64,000 nucleotides of DNA. It comes from Competibacter sp963695105 (lineage in GTDB: Bacteria > Pseudomonadota > Gammaproteobacteria > Competibacterales > Competibacteraceae). The DNA lies in assembly GCA_963695105.1 (NCBI GenBank), contig CAVOGC010000006.1:28103-92102 (forward strand). Reading direction: 5' to 3'. This document shows, piece after piece, positions 18,670 to 29,185 of the stretch. Each line of letters starts with the position of its first letter. The stretch's first letter is position 1. Both the position numbers and the translations under genes were made by a program. The notes beneath the pieces were generated by a model. It was not told the DNA's origin. It worked only from the letters and a program-made list of their open reading frames with translations, and made no database searches.

Positions 18670-19278
18670 CGGATTCCTGAGCCGCCGGGCGAAGCCGACC
18701 AGCATGGCGGCGGTCGCCCCCCAGATGAAGCGGTTCTCATACGGAATCACGTAGTAGCGCCGCTGCTGGCCCTTGTAGTACATGCCCCGATATTCGTGAT
18801 GGCGGGGATCGAGCACGAACTCCAGCGGCACTTCGAACGCTTCGGCCACTTCGAACGCATCCAGCGCCAGTTCGAACGGCGGTTCGACGAAACCCACCAC
18901 CGGCGTGACCAGGAACCCGGTCACGGTCTGGTACAGATCGAGAAAGCCGGCGATCTCCCTGACATGCCGGCGGTGCAAACCGATTTCTTCTTCCGCCTCG
19001 CGCAGCGCGGTCTCCACCGGGCCGCGGTCATGATCCTCGGCGCGGCCGCCGGGGAAGCTGATCTGGCCGGCATGATGCTCCAGATGCGCCGTGCGCTGGG
19101 TCAGCAGCACGGTGAACCCCTCGGGCCGCTCCACCAAGGGCACCAGCACCGCCGCCGGCATCAAGGTCCGCTCCTCGCGCTCCATCCCCGCCACCGCGTG
19201 ATCGCCGGTGATCGTATCCAGTGGGTGGGTCGGGTGCAGGCAGCGACGAATCCGGTCGCGCAATTCCGAAACGTTCAC
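18658..19278 (-). CDS. CoA-pyrophosphatase-like Nudix hydrolase
   Basis: 206 aa. The Nudix box is GGRAEDHDRGPVETALREAE followed by EEIGL, preceded by HHAGQISFPGG as in NudL/CoaSE-type enzymes that cleave CoA or related diphosphates. I chose the GTG at 19278, because GGAGG lies eight bases upstream and just past the tatD stop; no ATG fits. It forms an operon with tatD and the holB block. Length is normal. Confidence 0.85.
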   Translation of the reverse strand: MNVSELRDRIRRCLHPTHPLDTITGDHAVAGMEREERTLMPAAVLVPLVERPEGFTVLLTQRTAHLEHHAGQISFPGGRAEDHDRGPVETALREAEEEIGLHRRHVREIAGFLDLYQTVTGFLVTPVVGFVEPPFELALDAFEVAEAFEVPLEFVLDPRHHEYRGMYYKGQQRRYYVIPYENRFIWGATAAMLVGFARRLRNPLLP

Positions 19279-19279
19279 T

Positions 19280-20062
19280 TTACTCCGCCTCCACCGCCAC
19301 CCCGAACAGCCGGCCATAGTTGGTGGTGGTGATCGCGGCCACCTGCTCCAGTGGCTCGCCGCGCAAGCCGGCGACGAACTCGGCCACATGGCGGACCCAG
19401 GCCGGCTGGTTGGGCTTGCCCCGATGCGGGACCGGCGCCAGATAAGGCGAATCGGTCTCCACCAGCAGCCGCTCGGCCGGCAAGCGCCGGGCCACGTCCT
19501 GAATCTGCCGGGCGTTCTTGAAGGTGACGATGCCGGAAAACGAGACGTGAAAGTTCAGGGCCAGCGCCCGCTCCGCCATCGCCCAGTCCTCGGTGAAACA
19601 ATGCAGCACCCCACCGACCTCGGCCGCGCCCCCCTCTTCCAGAATGCGCAGGGTATCGGCGCGGGCGTCGCGAGTATGCACGATCAACGGCTTACCCAAA
19701 TTCCGGGCGGCGGCGATGTGCACGCGGAACCAGTCCCGCTGACGGTCGGCGCTGTCGGCGCCGTAATAGTAATCCAGCCCGGTTTCGCCGATGGCCACCA
19801 CCCGCGACTCGCGGCCCAGCGCCGTCAGCTCCGCCACCGTCGGGGCACGCCCGCCGTCCTCGCTGGGGTGTACACCCACCGATAGGGCGATTTGCGGATA
19901 GGGTTCGGTCAGCCGGATCAGCGCCGGCCAGCTTTCCAGATCCGTCGCCACGCTCAGCAGGCGGGTCACGCCGTGCGCCGCGGCGGTCTCCAGCACGCCG
20001 GCCAAACCGCCGAAACGCCCCAGATCAATCCGGTCCAGATGGCAGTGGGAATCGACCAGCAT
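19280..20062 (-). CDS. TatD-family metal-dependent DNase (YcfH-like)
   Basis: 260 aa amidohydrolase-fold protein. It starts MLVDSHCHLDRIDL (HxH metal ligands), and has a glutamate-rich GETGLDYYYG strand, VHTRDA, HCFTEDW and ETDSPYLAPVPHRG, the complete TatD motif set. The family has 3'-5' exonuclease or metal-dependent hydrolase activity. In Gammaproteobacteria ycfH lies beside holB and tmk, as here. Confidence 0.93.
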   Translation of the reverse strand: MLVDSHCHLDRIDLGRFGGLAGVLETAAAHGVTRLLSVATDLESWPALIRLTEPYPQIALSVGVHPSEDGGRAPTVAELTALGRESRVVAIGETGLDYYYGADSADRQRDWFRVHIAAARNLGKPLIVHTRDARADTLRILEEGGAAEVGGVLHCFTEDWAMAERALALNFHVSFSGIVTFKNARQIQDVARRLPAERLLVETDSPYLAPVPHRGKPNQPAWVRHVAEFVAGLRGEPLEQVAAITTTNYGRLFGVAVEAE

Positions 20063-20077
20063 CGTTCGCCAGCGCGC

Positions 20078-20422
20078 CTACATGGTGTTGGTCATTTGCT
20101 CGACGCGGGTATAACCGGCCAGCAGCGCTTCAACCTTCTTCCGCAGGTTGGCGCCCTCCACGCCGCCGAACTGAATGCCGACCCCCATCTGCCGACCGCC
20201 CGGCGTGGTCCGGTAATTGATCCAGACCACCTTGCCGGTGATGGCGAAGCGTTCCGGATCCTCCAGCAGGGTCAGCAGCAGAAATACTTCGTCGCCCAGC
20301 TCAAAGGATTTTTCGGTCGGGATAAAAATCCCTCCCCCGTTGATAAAAGGCATATAGCTGGCGTGCAGCATCGCCTTATCCTTGATGGCGAGGGAAATGA
20401 CACCTTGTCGTGGACCCGCCAT
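20078..20422 (-). CDS. PilZ domain protein
   Basis: 114 aa, single domain with the PilZ beta-barrel look (MPFINGGGIFIPTEKSFELG, then WINYRTTPGGRQMGVGIQF). The classical RxxxR and D/NxSxxG c-di-GMP contacts are not obvious, so binding is doubtful. Type IV pilus assembly protein PilZ sits between holB and tatD in many Gammaproteobacteria, which supports the call. No pilus genes are seen in the window. Confidence 0.8.
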   Translation of the reverse strand: MAGPRQGVISLAIKDKAMLHASYMPFINGGGIFIPTEKSFELGDEVFLLLTLLEDPERFAITGKVVWINYRTTPGGRQMGVGIQFGGVEGANLRKKVEALLAGYTRVEQMTNTM

Positions 20423-20470
20423 ATCGTTCGGCCTCCGGTAAAACGCGTCGGCAAGACGCCAAAAATGATC

Positions 20471-21454
20471 TCAATGGTCCGCGCCGTCAGCGAGAAATGC
20501 TTCCAGCAGCAGTTGCACATTGGCTTGCGTGGTCGTGTATAGGGTATATAGCTGGACTGCCGCATCCAGACGCCCGAACAGGGCGCGTGGTGGGTGCCGA
20601 TCAGCCCAGCGCCGTAACATGTCACCTAAATCGGTATTATTGAGGCGCGGCGGATCGGGATTCATCTTAAGCCGAATCAGATCGGTATGCCAACCGATCA
20701 GCCAGCGCAGATTTTCGGCCAGATCCTCCTTGGTCCAGCTTTCCACCGCCCGTATCGGGTCGGCCCGGCCGACCGATACCTGCTCGTAGCCCTCGGCCAG
20801 CTCCCGGCGCCGGCACCAGTGTCCTTCGCCGGCATGGGCCAGCGCCGCCAGCGGGGCGCCGCCGGCCAAATCGAGCAGCGTTTGCGGGTCGGGACCCTCC
20901 TTCACCCGCGTGGCCAGCCAGGGAACGGCCAGCGCCGGCGGCGGCGGCGCGAAGCTCAGCCGCTGACAGCGACTGCGCACGGTGGCGGGCAAGCGCGCCG
21001 GCCAGGCGGTCACCAACAGCAACAGGCAGGCGCCCGGCGGTTCTTCCAGCGTCTTCAGCAGGCTGTTGGCGGCATTGCCGTTGAGGCGGTCGGCCGGTTC
21101 CAGCAGGGCGATTTTGTAACCACCGTACTGCGCGGTGTAGCCAAGGAAAGCGCACAGGTCGCGCACCTGGTCGATCTTGATGACTTTGCTCTCTTCGAGC
21201 GGTTGCACCGGACTGTAATCGGGATGACTGCCGGCTTGAAACAGCCGGCAGCTCCGGCATCGACCGCAGGACTCTCCGCCGGCGGCGGGTGCTTCGCACA
21301 GCAGCGCCCGCGCCAGCCGGCGGGCGAACAAGCCTTTTCCCAACCCGGGCGGACCGGCCAGCAGCAGCGCGTGCGGCAGGCGGTCGGCGCCGCGTCGTTG
21401 TTGGACTTGCCGCCACTGCTCGTGATGCCAGGGGAGACACGGGTCGTCTATCAT
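20471..21454 (-). CDS. holB: DNA polymerase III delta' subunit
   Basis: 327 aa clamp-loader subunit. Walker-like GPPGLGKG, a zinc-type cysteine set (CGRCRSCRLF), and LEPADRLNGNAANSLLKTLE with EEPPGACLLLLVT are typical of delta', in which the ATP site is usually not functional. The start ATG overlaps the tmk stop (ATGA). The C-terminal collar domain has normal length. It acts with the gamma/tau and delta subunits to load the beta clamp. Confidence 0.93.
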   Translation of the reverse strand: MIDDPCLPWHHEQWRQVQQRRGADRLPHALLLAGPPGLGKGLFARRLARALLCEAPAAGGESCGRCRSCRLFQAGSHPDYSPVQPLEESKVIKIDQVRDLCAFLGYTAQYGGYKIALLEPADRLNGNAANSLLKTLEEPPGACLLLLVTAWPARLPATVRSRCQRLSFAPPPPALAVPWLATRVKEGPDPQTLLDLAGGAPLAALAHAGEGHWCRRRELAEGYEQVSVGRADPIRAVESWTKEDLAENLRWLIGWHTDLIRLKMNPDPPRLNNTDLGDMLRRWADRHPPRALFGRLDAAVQLYTLYTTTQANVQLLLEAFLADGADH

Positions 21455-22077
21455 CGGCGTTCCAGCCATTCGGCCAGCACGGTTTCCACTTCGGCCCGCA
21501 CCGCCTCGACCGGCCGGCTGGCGTCCACGATCCGGCAACGGTCGGGGTCGTGGGAGGCTCGTTCCAGGTATACCGCGCGGACCCGCTCGAAGAACTCCAC
21601 CTCCTCCACCTCGAAACGATCCGCCGCCCCGCGCCGCCCGGCCCGCGCCAACCCCACCGCAACCGGCAAATCGAGCAGCAGGGTCAGATCGGGACGCAGT
21701 GCGCCCTGCACCCATTCCTCCAGCACCGCGATCCGCTCCAGGGGCAGACCGCGCCCGCCGCCCTGATAGGCATAAGTCGCGTCGGTAAAACGGTCGCACA
21801 GCACCCAGCACCCAGCACCCAGCGCCGGCCGGACCACTTGATCCACATGCTCGGCGCGGGCGGCGAACATCAACAGCGTCTCGGCTGTCGGCGCCATGCC
21901 CTCGTGGCGATGCCCGAGCAGCAGCGCGCGGATCTCCTCGCCCAGCGGCGTACCGCCCGGCTCGCGAGTCGCCATCACCCGACAACCCCTCCGCTCCAGA
22001 TACTCGCGCATGAACCCGATTTGGGTGGTTTTACCGGCGCCTTCGCCGCCTTCGACCGTCACAAACCGGCCGGACAT
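21451..22077 (-). CDS. tmk: Thymidylate kinase
   Basis: 208 aa. Phosphorylates dTMP. The P-loop is GGEGAGKTTQ (9-18); REPGGTPLGE, CDRFTDATYAYQGGGRGL and LLDLPVAVGLAR follow in standard order. The start ATG lies one base after the mltG stop. A seven-base unit (CAGCACC) is repeated three times at 21799-21819 inside the gene, encoding the stretch before CDRF. Slippage there would shift the frame, though the reading frame is intact here. Confidence 0.95.
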   Translation of the reverse strand: MSGRFVTVEGGEGAGKTTQIGFMREYLERRGCRVMATREPGGTPLGEEIRALLLGHRHEGMAPTAETLLMFAARAEHVDQVVRPALGAGCWVLCDRFTDATYAYQGGGRGLPLERIAVLEEWVQGALRPDLTLLLDLPVAVGLARAGRRGAADRFEVEEVEFFERVRAVYLERASHDPDRCRIVDASRPVEAVRAEVETVLAEWLERR

Positions 22078-22078
22078 C

Positions 22079-23104
22079 TCATCTCTCCCGTAGCTGATAG
22101 CGTCTAACCGCCCGGTTATGCTCATCCAGCGTTCTGGAAAACACATGGCCGCCCTCGCCGTCGGCGACAAAGTACAGCGCATCACCGTCCGCCGGACGGA
22201 CGGCGGCATCCAGCGCATCCGCCCCCGGCAGGGCGATCGGCGTCGGCGGCAAGCCCTTGCGCGTATAGGTATTGTAAAGCGTATCGGTGACCAGATCGCG
22301 GCGGCGAAGATCGCCATCGAACGTCGCGCCCAAACCGTAAATCACCGTCGGATCGGTCTGTAACAACATCCCCTTGCGCAGGCGCCGCGCGAACACGCCG
22401 GCGATGGCGGACCGCTCCGTCGCCAGCCCGGTTTCCTTTTCGATAATCGACGCCAGGATCAGCGCCTGATACGGATCGTCCAGCGGCAGATCGGCGGCGC
22501 GCTGACTCCACGCCCGCGCCAACCGCCGCTCCATCGCCGCCAGCGCCCGCCGCAGAAACGCCTCATCGGTGAAGCCGGCGGGAAAATGATAGGTATCCGG
22601 GAAAAACCAGCCCTCGGGGTGCTGCTCCGGTCGATCCAGCCGCGCCATGATCTCGGCGTCGCTCGCTTCCCGCAGGGTCTGCGCGATTTTGGGATGCGCC
22701 GCCAGCGCCTGTCGCAACTGGCGAAAGGTCCAACCCTCCACCACTGTCAGCGGGTATTGAATGACCCGGCCGGCCGCGATTCGTTCGAGTAAGTCGCGCG
22801 GTGTCGTGTCGGATGCGAGGGCGTATTCGCCGGTCTTGAGGCGGGGCGCCAAACCGTTGAGCCGGGCGAAGATCTCCAGATAGAGCGGTGGGCGCAACAG
22901 GCCCGGCTGCCGCCGCAACTCCCGGGCGATCGCGCCGATTCCCATCCCCGGCTTAACGTCCAGCACCAAACCGCCGGCCGGCACATTCAAAGGCGTATCG
23001 AGAAACCGGCGATAATCGACATGGACCCCATACAGCACCGCGCCGGCAAATAGCGCCAGCGCCGCCAAAGCCAAAAACAGGGTACGAAACCGGGGAAACC
23101 GCAT
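22079..23104 (-). CDS. mltG: Endolytic peptidoglycan transglycosylase
   Basis: 341 aa, with one N-terminal membrane segment and a YceG catalytic domain. The catalytic glutamate is in LASIIEKETGLATE; LQTDPTVIYGLG and YFVADGEGGHVFSRTLDEHN follow. It cuts nascent glycan strands and sets their length. The ATG at 23104 fits the family start; AAGG lies only a few bases upstream, and the frame is open further 5'. The pabC gene often found between fabF and mltG is absent, leaving a 138-base gap. Confidence 0.92.
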   Translation of the reverse strand: MRFPRFRTLFLALAALALFAGAVLYGVHVDYRRFLDTPLNVPAGGLVLDVKPGMGIGAIARELRRQPGLLRPPLYLEIFARLNGLAPRLKTGEYALASDTTPRDLLERIAAGRVIQYPLTVVEGWTFRQLRQALAAHPKIAQTLREASDAEIMARLDRPEQHPEGWFFPDTYHFPAGFTDEAFLRRALAAMERRLARAWSQRAADLPLDDPYQALILASIIEKETGLATERSAIAGVFARRLRKGMLLQTDPTVIYGLGATFDGDLRRRDLVTDTLYNTYTRKGLPPTPIALPGADALDAAVRPADGDALYFVADGEGGHVFSRTLDEHNRAVRRYQLRER

Positions 23105-23242
23105 TCCCTTACGCCCGGCTTCTTGCCCGCCCGCAAGTAAGGGCGGCGATATCGAGCTTTCCCCATCCTGGATCAGGCGGGACGGCACACAGCGTCGGGG
23201 GAGTTCGAGCAGGCCGGAGAGAGAACAACGGCAGGGTCGCGG

Positions 23243-24484
23243 TCAATCCAGCGCGCGGAACACCACCGTGCCGTTGGTGCCGCCGAAGCCAAAAGAATTG
23301 GACAGCGTCACTCGGACCCGTCGTTCCTGCGTCTGGTGTGGGACGTAGTTCAAATCGCAGCCTGGCTCCGGTTCGTCCAGGTTGATGGTGGGCGGCGCCA
23401 CCTGATCGCGGATGGCCAGCACCGAGAAAATCGCTTCCACTCCACCGGCGGCGCCCAGCAGATGGCCGGTCATCGATTTGGTCGAACTCATCGCCAGGTG
23501 GCTGGCGTGAGCGCCGAACACCGCCTTGGCGGCATCGCTTTCAATTTTGTCGCCGGCCGGCGTGGAGGTACCGTGCGCATTGATGTAATCCACGGCTTCG
23601 GGATCGATTTCCGCATCGCGCAGGGCGTTGATCATCGCCCGCCGGGCGCCGTCGCCGTCGGGCGGTGGCAGCGTCATGTGGTAGGCATCGCCGCTCATGC
23701 CGAAACCGATCAGCTCGGCGTAAATGCGCGCGCCGCGCCGCTTGGCGTGTTCGTACTCTTCCAGCACCACCACGCCGGCGCCGTCGCTCAATACGAAGCC
23801 GTCGCGGCCCCTGTCCCACGGCCGACTGGCTTTCTCCGGCTCGTCGTTGCGCATCGACAGCGCGCGCGCGGCCGCGAATCCGCACAAACCGGTGGGAGTG
23901 GTCGCCATCTCCGCCCCGCCGGCAAGCATCACGTCGGCGTCGCCGTAAGCGATCAAGCGCCCGGCCAGGCCGATGCTGTGGGTACCGGTGGTGCAGGCGG
24001 TCACCACAGCCAGGTTCGGACCCTTGATCCCGTACATTACGGACAGGTTACCCGATACCATGTTAATAATGCTGCGCGGCACGAAAAACGGCGTCAGCCG
24101 GCGCGGGCCGCCTTTCAGGAACGCCGAATGGCCTTCCTCGATACCCGGCAGGCCACCGATGCCGGAACCAATGTAGGTGCCAATCCGCTCGGCGTTGGCT
24201 TCGGTGATCTCCAGCCCGGAATCCTGAATCGCCTGCACCGCCGCGCCGATGCCGTAATGAATGAAGAGATCCATCTTCTTGGCTTCCTTCGGATTCAGGT
24301 ACTGCTCGACCTGAAAATCCTTCACCGGTCCACCAATGCGTACCGGAAAATGACTGGCATCGAAAGCGGTGACCGGTCCGATCCCACTGCGGCCAGCCAG
24401 AATGTTGGCCCAGGCGGCCGCCACCGTGCTGCCGACCGGGGACACGATGCCCATGCCCGTTACTACCACTCGCCGCTTGGCCAC
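23243..24484 (-). CDS. fabF: 3-oxoacyl-ACP synthase II
   Basis: 413 aa condensing enzyme for fatty acid elongation. It has the catalytic Cys in VTACTTGTHSIG, His in INAHGTSTPAGD and the second His in STKSMTGHLLGAAG. The start is a GTG at 24484 after AGAGGGT. It lies downstream of acpP with a possible terminator between them, the arrangement of the E. coli fab cluster. Confidence 0.96.
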   Translation of the reverse strand: MAKRRVVVTGMGIVSPVGSTVAAAWANILAGRSGIGPVTAFDASHFPVRIGGPVKDFQVEQYLNPKEAKKMDLFIHYGIGAAVQAIQDSGLEITEANAERIGTYIGSGIGGLPGIEEGHSAFLKGGPRRLTPFFVPRSIINMVSGNLSVMYGIKGPNLAVVTACTTGTHSIGLAGRLIAYGDADVMLAGGAEMATTPTGLCGFAAARALSMRNDEPEKASRPWDRGRDGFVLSDGAGVVVLEEYEHAKRRGARIYAELIGFGMSGDAYHMTLPPPDGDGARRAMINALRDAEIDPEAVDYINAHGTSTPAGDKIESDAAKAVFGAHASHLAMSSTKSMTGHLLGAAGGVEAIFSVLAIRDQVAPPTINLDEPEPGCDLNYVPHQTQERRVRVTLSNSFGFGGTNGTVVFRALD

Positions 24485-24513
24485 AAAGCTACCCTCTTGT
24501 TACGTTGCACCGA

Positions 24514-24553
24514 ACAAAACAAAACCGCGGAACCCGGCGGGGGCGACCGCGGT
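24514..24553 (-). terminator. Hairpin between acpP and fabF
   Basis: On the minus strand ACCGCGG and CCGCGGT form a seven-base stem with a 16-base loop, followed by TTTGTTTTG. A partial terminator here would explain more acpP than fabF transcript, as known in other Gammaproteobacteria. Confidence 0.5.
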
Positions 24554-24585
24554 GATGGGTTTTGACCGGTACGGGACTGACACCT

Positions 24586-24831
24586 TCAACCGTTATGGGA
24601 CGCGATATAGTCGATGGCCTGTTGCACCGTGGTGATTTTTTCAGCGTCCTCGTCGGGGATTTCCAGCTCGAACTCCTCTTCAAGCGCCATGACCAGTTCC
24701 ACGGTGTCCAGGGAATCGGCGCCAAGATCTTCCACGAAAGAAGCTTCGTTGGTGACCTGTTCTTCCTTCACCCCCAATTGCTCGATGATGATTTTCTTGA
24801 CGCGGGCTTCGATGTTGCTGATGTCAGTCAT
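24586..24831 (-). CDS. acpP: Acyl carrier protein
   Basis: 81 aa, very acidic, four-helix carrier. The phosphopantetheine attachment serine lies in GADSLDTVELVMALEEEF. The ATG at 24831 is the conserved family start; the frame is open upstream. Carries growing acyl chains for the Fab enzymes, PlsX and lipid A enzymes. Confidence 0.97.
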   Translation of the reverse strand: MTDISNIEARVKKIIIEQLGVKEEQVTNEASFVEDLGADSLDTVELVMALEEEFELEIPDEDAEKITTVQQAIDYIASHNG

Positions 24832-24936
24832 GATAGTTTGCTTCCTCGTTGTGAACCCAGACAACCACGGCTCTGCCGCAGGGTATTGTATGGAAAACTC
24901 CGGCGTGGATGCCATTCATTCTAGCCGCCAGCGCCG

Positions 24937-25683
24937 TCAGGCCATGAACATACCGCCATTGACGTGCAGGGTCGCTCCCGTGACATAGTCCGCGTCCGCC
25001 GATGCCAGAAACGCCACCACATTGGCGACATCACGCGGCTCGCCCGGCCGTTGCAGCGGAATCGACTCCACCAGGGCCCGCCGCTGCGCTTCCGGCAGTG
25101 CGCGGGTCATATCGGTATCGATCAAGCCCGGCGCCACGGCGTTGACGGTGATGTTGCGGGAGCCGACCTCGCGCGCCAGCGACTTGGTGAAGCCGATGAT
25201 ACCCGCTTTAGCCGCGGCGTAATTGGCCTGCCCGGCGCTGCCGGTGACGCCAACCACCGAGGTGATGTTGATGATGCGCCCACGCTGGGCTTTCATCATC
25301 CCTCGCAACACCGCCTTGCTCAGCCGGTAAACCGAAGTCAGATCGGTGTCAAGAACGGTCGTCCATTCGTCTTCCTTCATCCGCAGCAACAGGTTGTCGC
25401 GCGTGATGCCGGCGTTGTTAACCAGGATGGTCGGTGCGCCGAATTCCTGGACCACCGCCTTGAGCGCCGCGTCCACGGCCGCCGGATCGGTGACGTCCAG
25501 ACACAGGCCGCGCCCCCTGATGTCAAGATCCCGTAAATCCTGACCGATCGCTTCGGCGCCGGACTGCGTGGTCGCGGTGCCGATTACGGTCGCGCCGCCC
25601 CGCCCCAGTTCGCGGGCGACGGCCTGGCCGATGCCGCGGCTGGCGCCGGTCACCAGTACGATTTCGCCATCCAGCGTCGTCAT
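24937..25683 (-). CDS. fabG: 3-oxoacyl-ACP reductase
   Basis: 248 aa SDR enzyme using NADPH. The cofactor loop is GASRGIGQAVA, NNAG follows, the catalytic Ser lies in INITSVVG, and YAAAKAG carries the Tyr and Lys. A strong AAGGAGGT precedes the ATG. It is placed between fabH and acpP in the operon. Confidence 0.96.
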   Translation of the reverse strand: MTTLDGEIVLVTGASRGIGQAVARELGRGGATVIGTATTQSGAEAIGQDLRDLDIRGRGLCLDVTDPAAVDAALKAVVQEFGAPTILVNNAGITRDNLLLRMKEDEWTTVLDTDLTSVYRLSKAVLRGMMKAQRGRIINITSVVGVTGSAGQANYAAAKAGIIGFTKSLAREVGSRNITVNAVAPGLIDTDMTRALPEAQRRALVESIPLQRPGEPRDVANVVAFLASADADYVTGATLHVNGGMFMA

Positions 25684-25702
25684 CGTGAAACCTCCTTCGC
25701 GT

Positions 25703-26667
<965 letters not shown>

Positions 26668-26671
<4 letters not shown>

Positions 26672-27696
26672 AGCGCTTGCCTCGCGGCGTGAAGGACGGC
26701 CAGATGGGCATCGATGCGCCGCGGTACCGCCTGCTCGATTTCCAGCATCGCCACCTCGATGGCGTTGGCAAACGCCAAGGCGTCGGCGCCACCGTGGCTC
26801 TTGATCACGATGCCCTGCAAGCCGAGCAGGCTGGCGCCGTTGTAGCGGCGAGGATCGATCCGGCGACCGAAGGCGCGCAGCACCGGCAGGGCGACCAGCC
26901 CGGCCAGCCGGGTCAGCAGATTCCGTTTGAATTCATGGGTCATATAATGACGGATCAACCGGGCCACGCCCTCGCTACTCTTGAGTGCGACATTGCCGAC
27001 GAAACCATCGCAGACCACCACGTCCACGTCCTCCAGATAGACGCCGTCGCCTTCCACGAAACCGATGTAATTCAGGCCACTGGCCGCCAGCAGCCGGGCG
27101 GCTTCCCTGACCTGCTCGTTGCCCTTGATCTCTTCCTCGCCGATATTCAGCAGAGCGACGCGCGGCCGTTCGATGCCGTTAACGGTCGCCAGCACCGAAC
27201 CCATCACCGCGAATTGCAGCAGGTGCTCGGCCTTGCTGTCGACGTTGGCGCCCAAATCGAGCATCCGGGTCTGGCCGCGCACGGTCGGCAAGGTGGTGCA
27301 GATAGCGGGACGGTCGATGCCGGGCAGGGTTTTGAGCACGAAGCGGGCGGTCGCCATCAGTGCGCCCGTATTGCCGGCGCTAACGCAGGCGTCGGCTTCG
27401 CCCTGCTTGACCAGGTTGATCGCCACCCGCATCGAGGAATCTTTTTTGACCCGCAGGGCCTGGGCCGGCGACTCGCTCATGCTCACCAGTTGCGAGGCAT
27501 GGCGGATGACGATTTGAGGATGCCCTCCGGCCTTGAGCCTGAGCAGCGCGGCCGACAGCACATCTTCCTGCCCGACCAGGATCAGGCGCAGCGAAGCGCC
27601 GGCGACCTCGAGCACGCGCAAGGCGGCGGGCACGACCATGTCGGGACCGACATCGCCGCCCATGCCATCCAGGGCGATGGTGAATGGTTTGGTCAT
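26668..27696 (-). CDS. plsX: Phosphate acyltransferase
   Basis: 342 aa. Makes acyl-phosphate from acyl-ACP for phospholipid synthesis. Typical motifs: ALDGMGGDVGPDMVVPAAL at the start, SAGNTGALMATARF, LPTVRG and VCDGFVGNVALKS. Complete; overlaps the fabH start. Lies between rpmF and fabH as in most Gammaproteobacteria. Confidence 0.95.
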
Positions 27697-27745
27697 GAGC
27701 CGGGCAGGGCAGCGGAGGAATCCGGCGCGCGGGGCGGCACGATGA

Positions 27746-27940
27746 CTATTCTTCGCTATCGACCGCGGCGGGCTCGCTGATGACCTTGCGGCCGCGATAA
27801 AAGCCGTTCGGCGTGACGTGATGGCGACGATGCAGTTCGCCGGAGGTGCGATCCGTCGATAGCGTGGCCGCGGTCAGTGCGTCGTGGGCGCGGCGCATGT
27901 CGCGCTTGGAGGGACTTTTACGGGATTTTTGTACGGCCAT
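27746..27940 (-). CDS. rpmF: 50S ribosomal protein L32
   Basis: 64 aa, basic N-terminus MAVQKSRKSPSKRDMRRAHD, normal for L32; the zinc cysteines of some lineages are absent, as in E. coli-type proteins. Follows yceD with three bases between the genes. Confidence 0.95.
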   Translation of the reverse strand: MAVQKSRKSPSKRDMRRAHDALTAATLSTDRTSGELHRRHHVTPNGFYRGRKVISEPAAVDSEE

Positions 27941-27943
27941 GAC

Positions 27944-28477
27944 TCAATTGTTCCTCTTGGAATCTTGCAACAGGGACGCTAGCGCCGCGAAGGCCCGAGG
28001 TTGCCCGGCATCCAGCGCCGGTCCGTTGGGCGGCGTATCATAACCGACAGCCTCGCATTCGCACGCATCCCGATGGCGGGGAATCTGCGGCAAAGCCAGC
28101 AACAGTTCGTCTTCCACCAGATCGGCGACGGCAAGGTCGGCGCCGGCCAGCAACGGCTCGCGCTGGTCGGGCAGTCGAGCAGCTTCGGCCTCGGCACGCA
28201 CCAGCGCCAGGCTGACCGCAACCTGCAAAGGCAGCCGCAGCGGACCCAGGCAACGTTGGCAAATCAGTTCAACTTCGGTTTGCAGCGAGCCCTCGACAAA
28301 CCGCAGGCCCTGCTCGTCGACTCCCAGCGTCAAGGCCACGTTGACCACGCCACTGGCGTGTTCGAGCAAAGCGGTCAATCGCGGCAGCGCCGCCAACCGC
28401 AACTCGCCGTCCAACCGCCCGTTCTCGGCGGCCAGTTGCCAGGGATCGATCCGGTCGGGCAGCGTTGCGATTTGCAT
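27944..28477 (-). CDS. yceD: YceD-family protein (23S rRNA accumulation)
   Basis: 177 aa. The family signature CQRCLGPL (two cysteines) and the acidic C-terminal half with EDELLLALPQIPRH are typical of DUF177. It is needed for 23S rRNA accumulation in E. coli and always precedes rpmF. The ATG at 28477 is the family start. It diverges from maf; 98 bases between hold both promoters, not defined here. Confidence 0.88.
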   Translation of the reverse strand: MQIATLPDRIDPWQLAAENGRLDGELRLAALPRLTALLEHASGVVNVALTLGVDEQGLRFVEGSLQTEVELICQRCLGPLRLPLQVAVSLALVRAEAEAARLPDQREPLLAGADLAVADLVEDELLLALPQIPRHRDACECEAVGYDTPPNGPALDAGQPRAFAALASLLQDSKRNN

Positions 28478-28575
28478 AAGGCGCGGAATGATATAGGCCT
28501 GCTTGATTTCTGTCAAAACAAAGCCGGATTCCGCATAATTACCCGGATTTCCAAACTGTTCGCCACGCTGCCGCC

Positions 28576-29175
28576 ATGTCCGAAACCCTGCCCGATGGCC
28601 GTCGTCTGATTCTCGCTTCCACTTCCCCGTTCCGGCGCGAACTGCTGACGCGGCTGGAGTTGCCATTTACCGTCCGGGCGCCGGACACCGACGAAACCCG
28701 CCGGCCCGACGAATCGGCGGCGACGCTGACGACGCGACTGGCGGAAATGAAAGCGCGCGCGGTCGCCCGGGATGAAACGGCGGCGCTGGTGATCGGTTCG
28801 GACCAGGCGGCGGAGTTGGATGGCGAGGTCATCGGCAAACCCGGCGACCACTCGCGGGCAGCGGCGCAACTACGGCGGGCGGCGGGGCGCACGGTCACTT
28901 TTTACACCGGGCTATGCCTGCTGGATAGCGCCAGCGGTCAATGCCAAGTGGCGGTGGAACCATTCCGGGTTGTGTTCCGAAAGCTGACGGCGGAGATGAT
29001 CGAGGGTTATTTACGGCGCGAGCGGCCGTACAATTGCGCGGGCAGTTTCAAATCCGAGGGCTTGGGCATCGCTCTGTTCGAACGACTGGAGGGCGACGAC
29101 CCCACCAGTCTAATCGGTTTGCCGTTGATCCGGCTTACCCGGATGCTGGAAGCAGTCGGGGTAACGGTGTTGTGA
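28576..29175 (+). CDS. yceF: Maf-like nucleotide pyrophosphatase (YceF type)
   Basis: 199 aa. Acts on modified nucleoside triphosphates such as m7GTP. Starts with LILASTSPFRRELLTRL, and has ETAALVIGSDQAAELDG, the KPGDHSRAAAQLRR segment and YNCAGSFKSEGLG, the YceF subclass pattern. The ribosome site is weak. It is the only plus-strand gene in this block. Confidence 0.92.
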   Translation: MSETLPDGRRLILASTSPFRRELLTRLELPFTVRAPDTDETRRPDESAATLTTRLAEMKARAVARDETAALVIGSDQAAELDGEVIGKPGDHSRAAAQLRRAAGRTVTFYTGLCLLDSASGQCQVAVEPFRVVFRKLTAEMIEGYLRRERPYNCAGSFKSEGLGIALFERLEGDDPTSLIGLPLIRLTRMLEAVGVTVL

Positions 29176-29185
29176 GCGCGCCCGA

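Noticed and set aside
23336..24565. Open frame of 409 codons opposite fabF
   Set aside because: Same antisense effect; fabF is certain by its active-site motifs.
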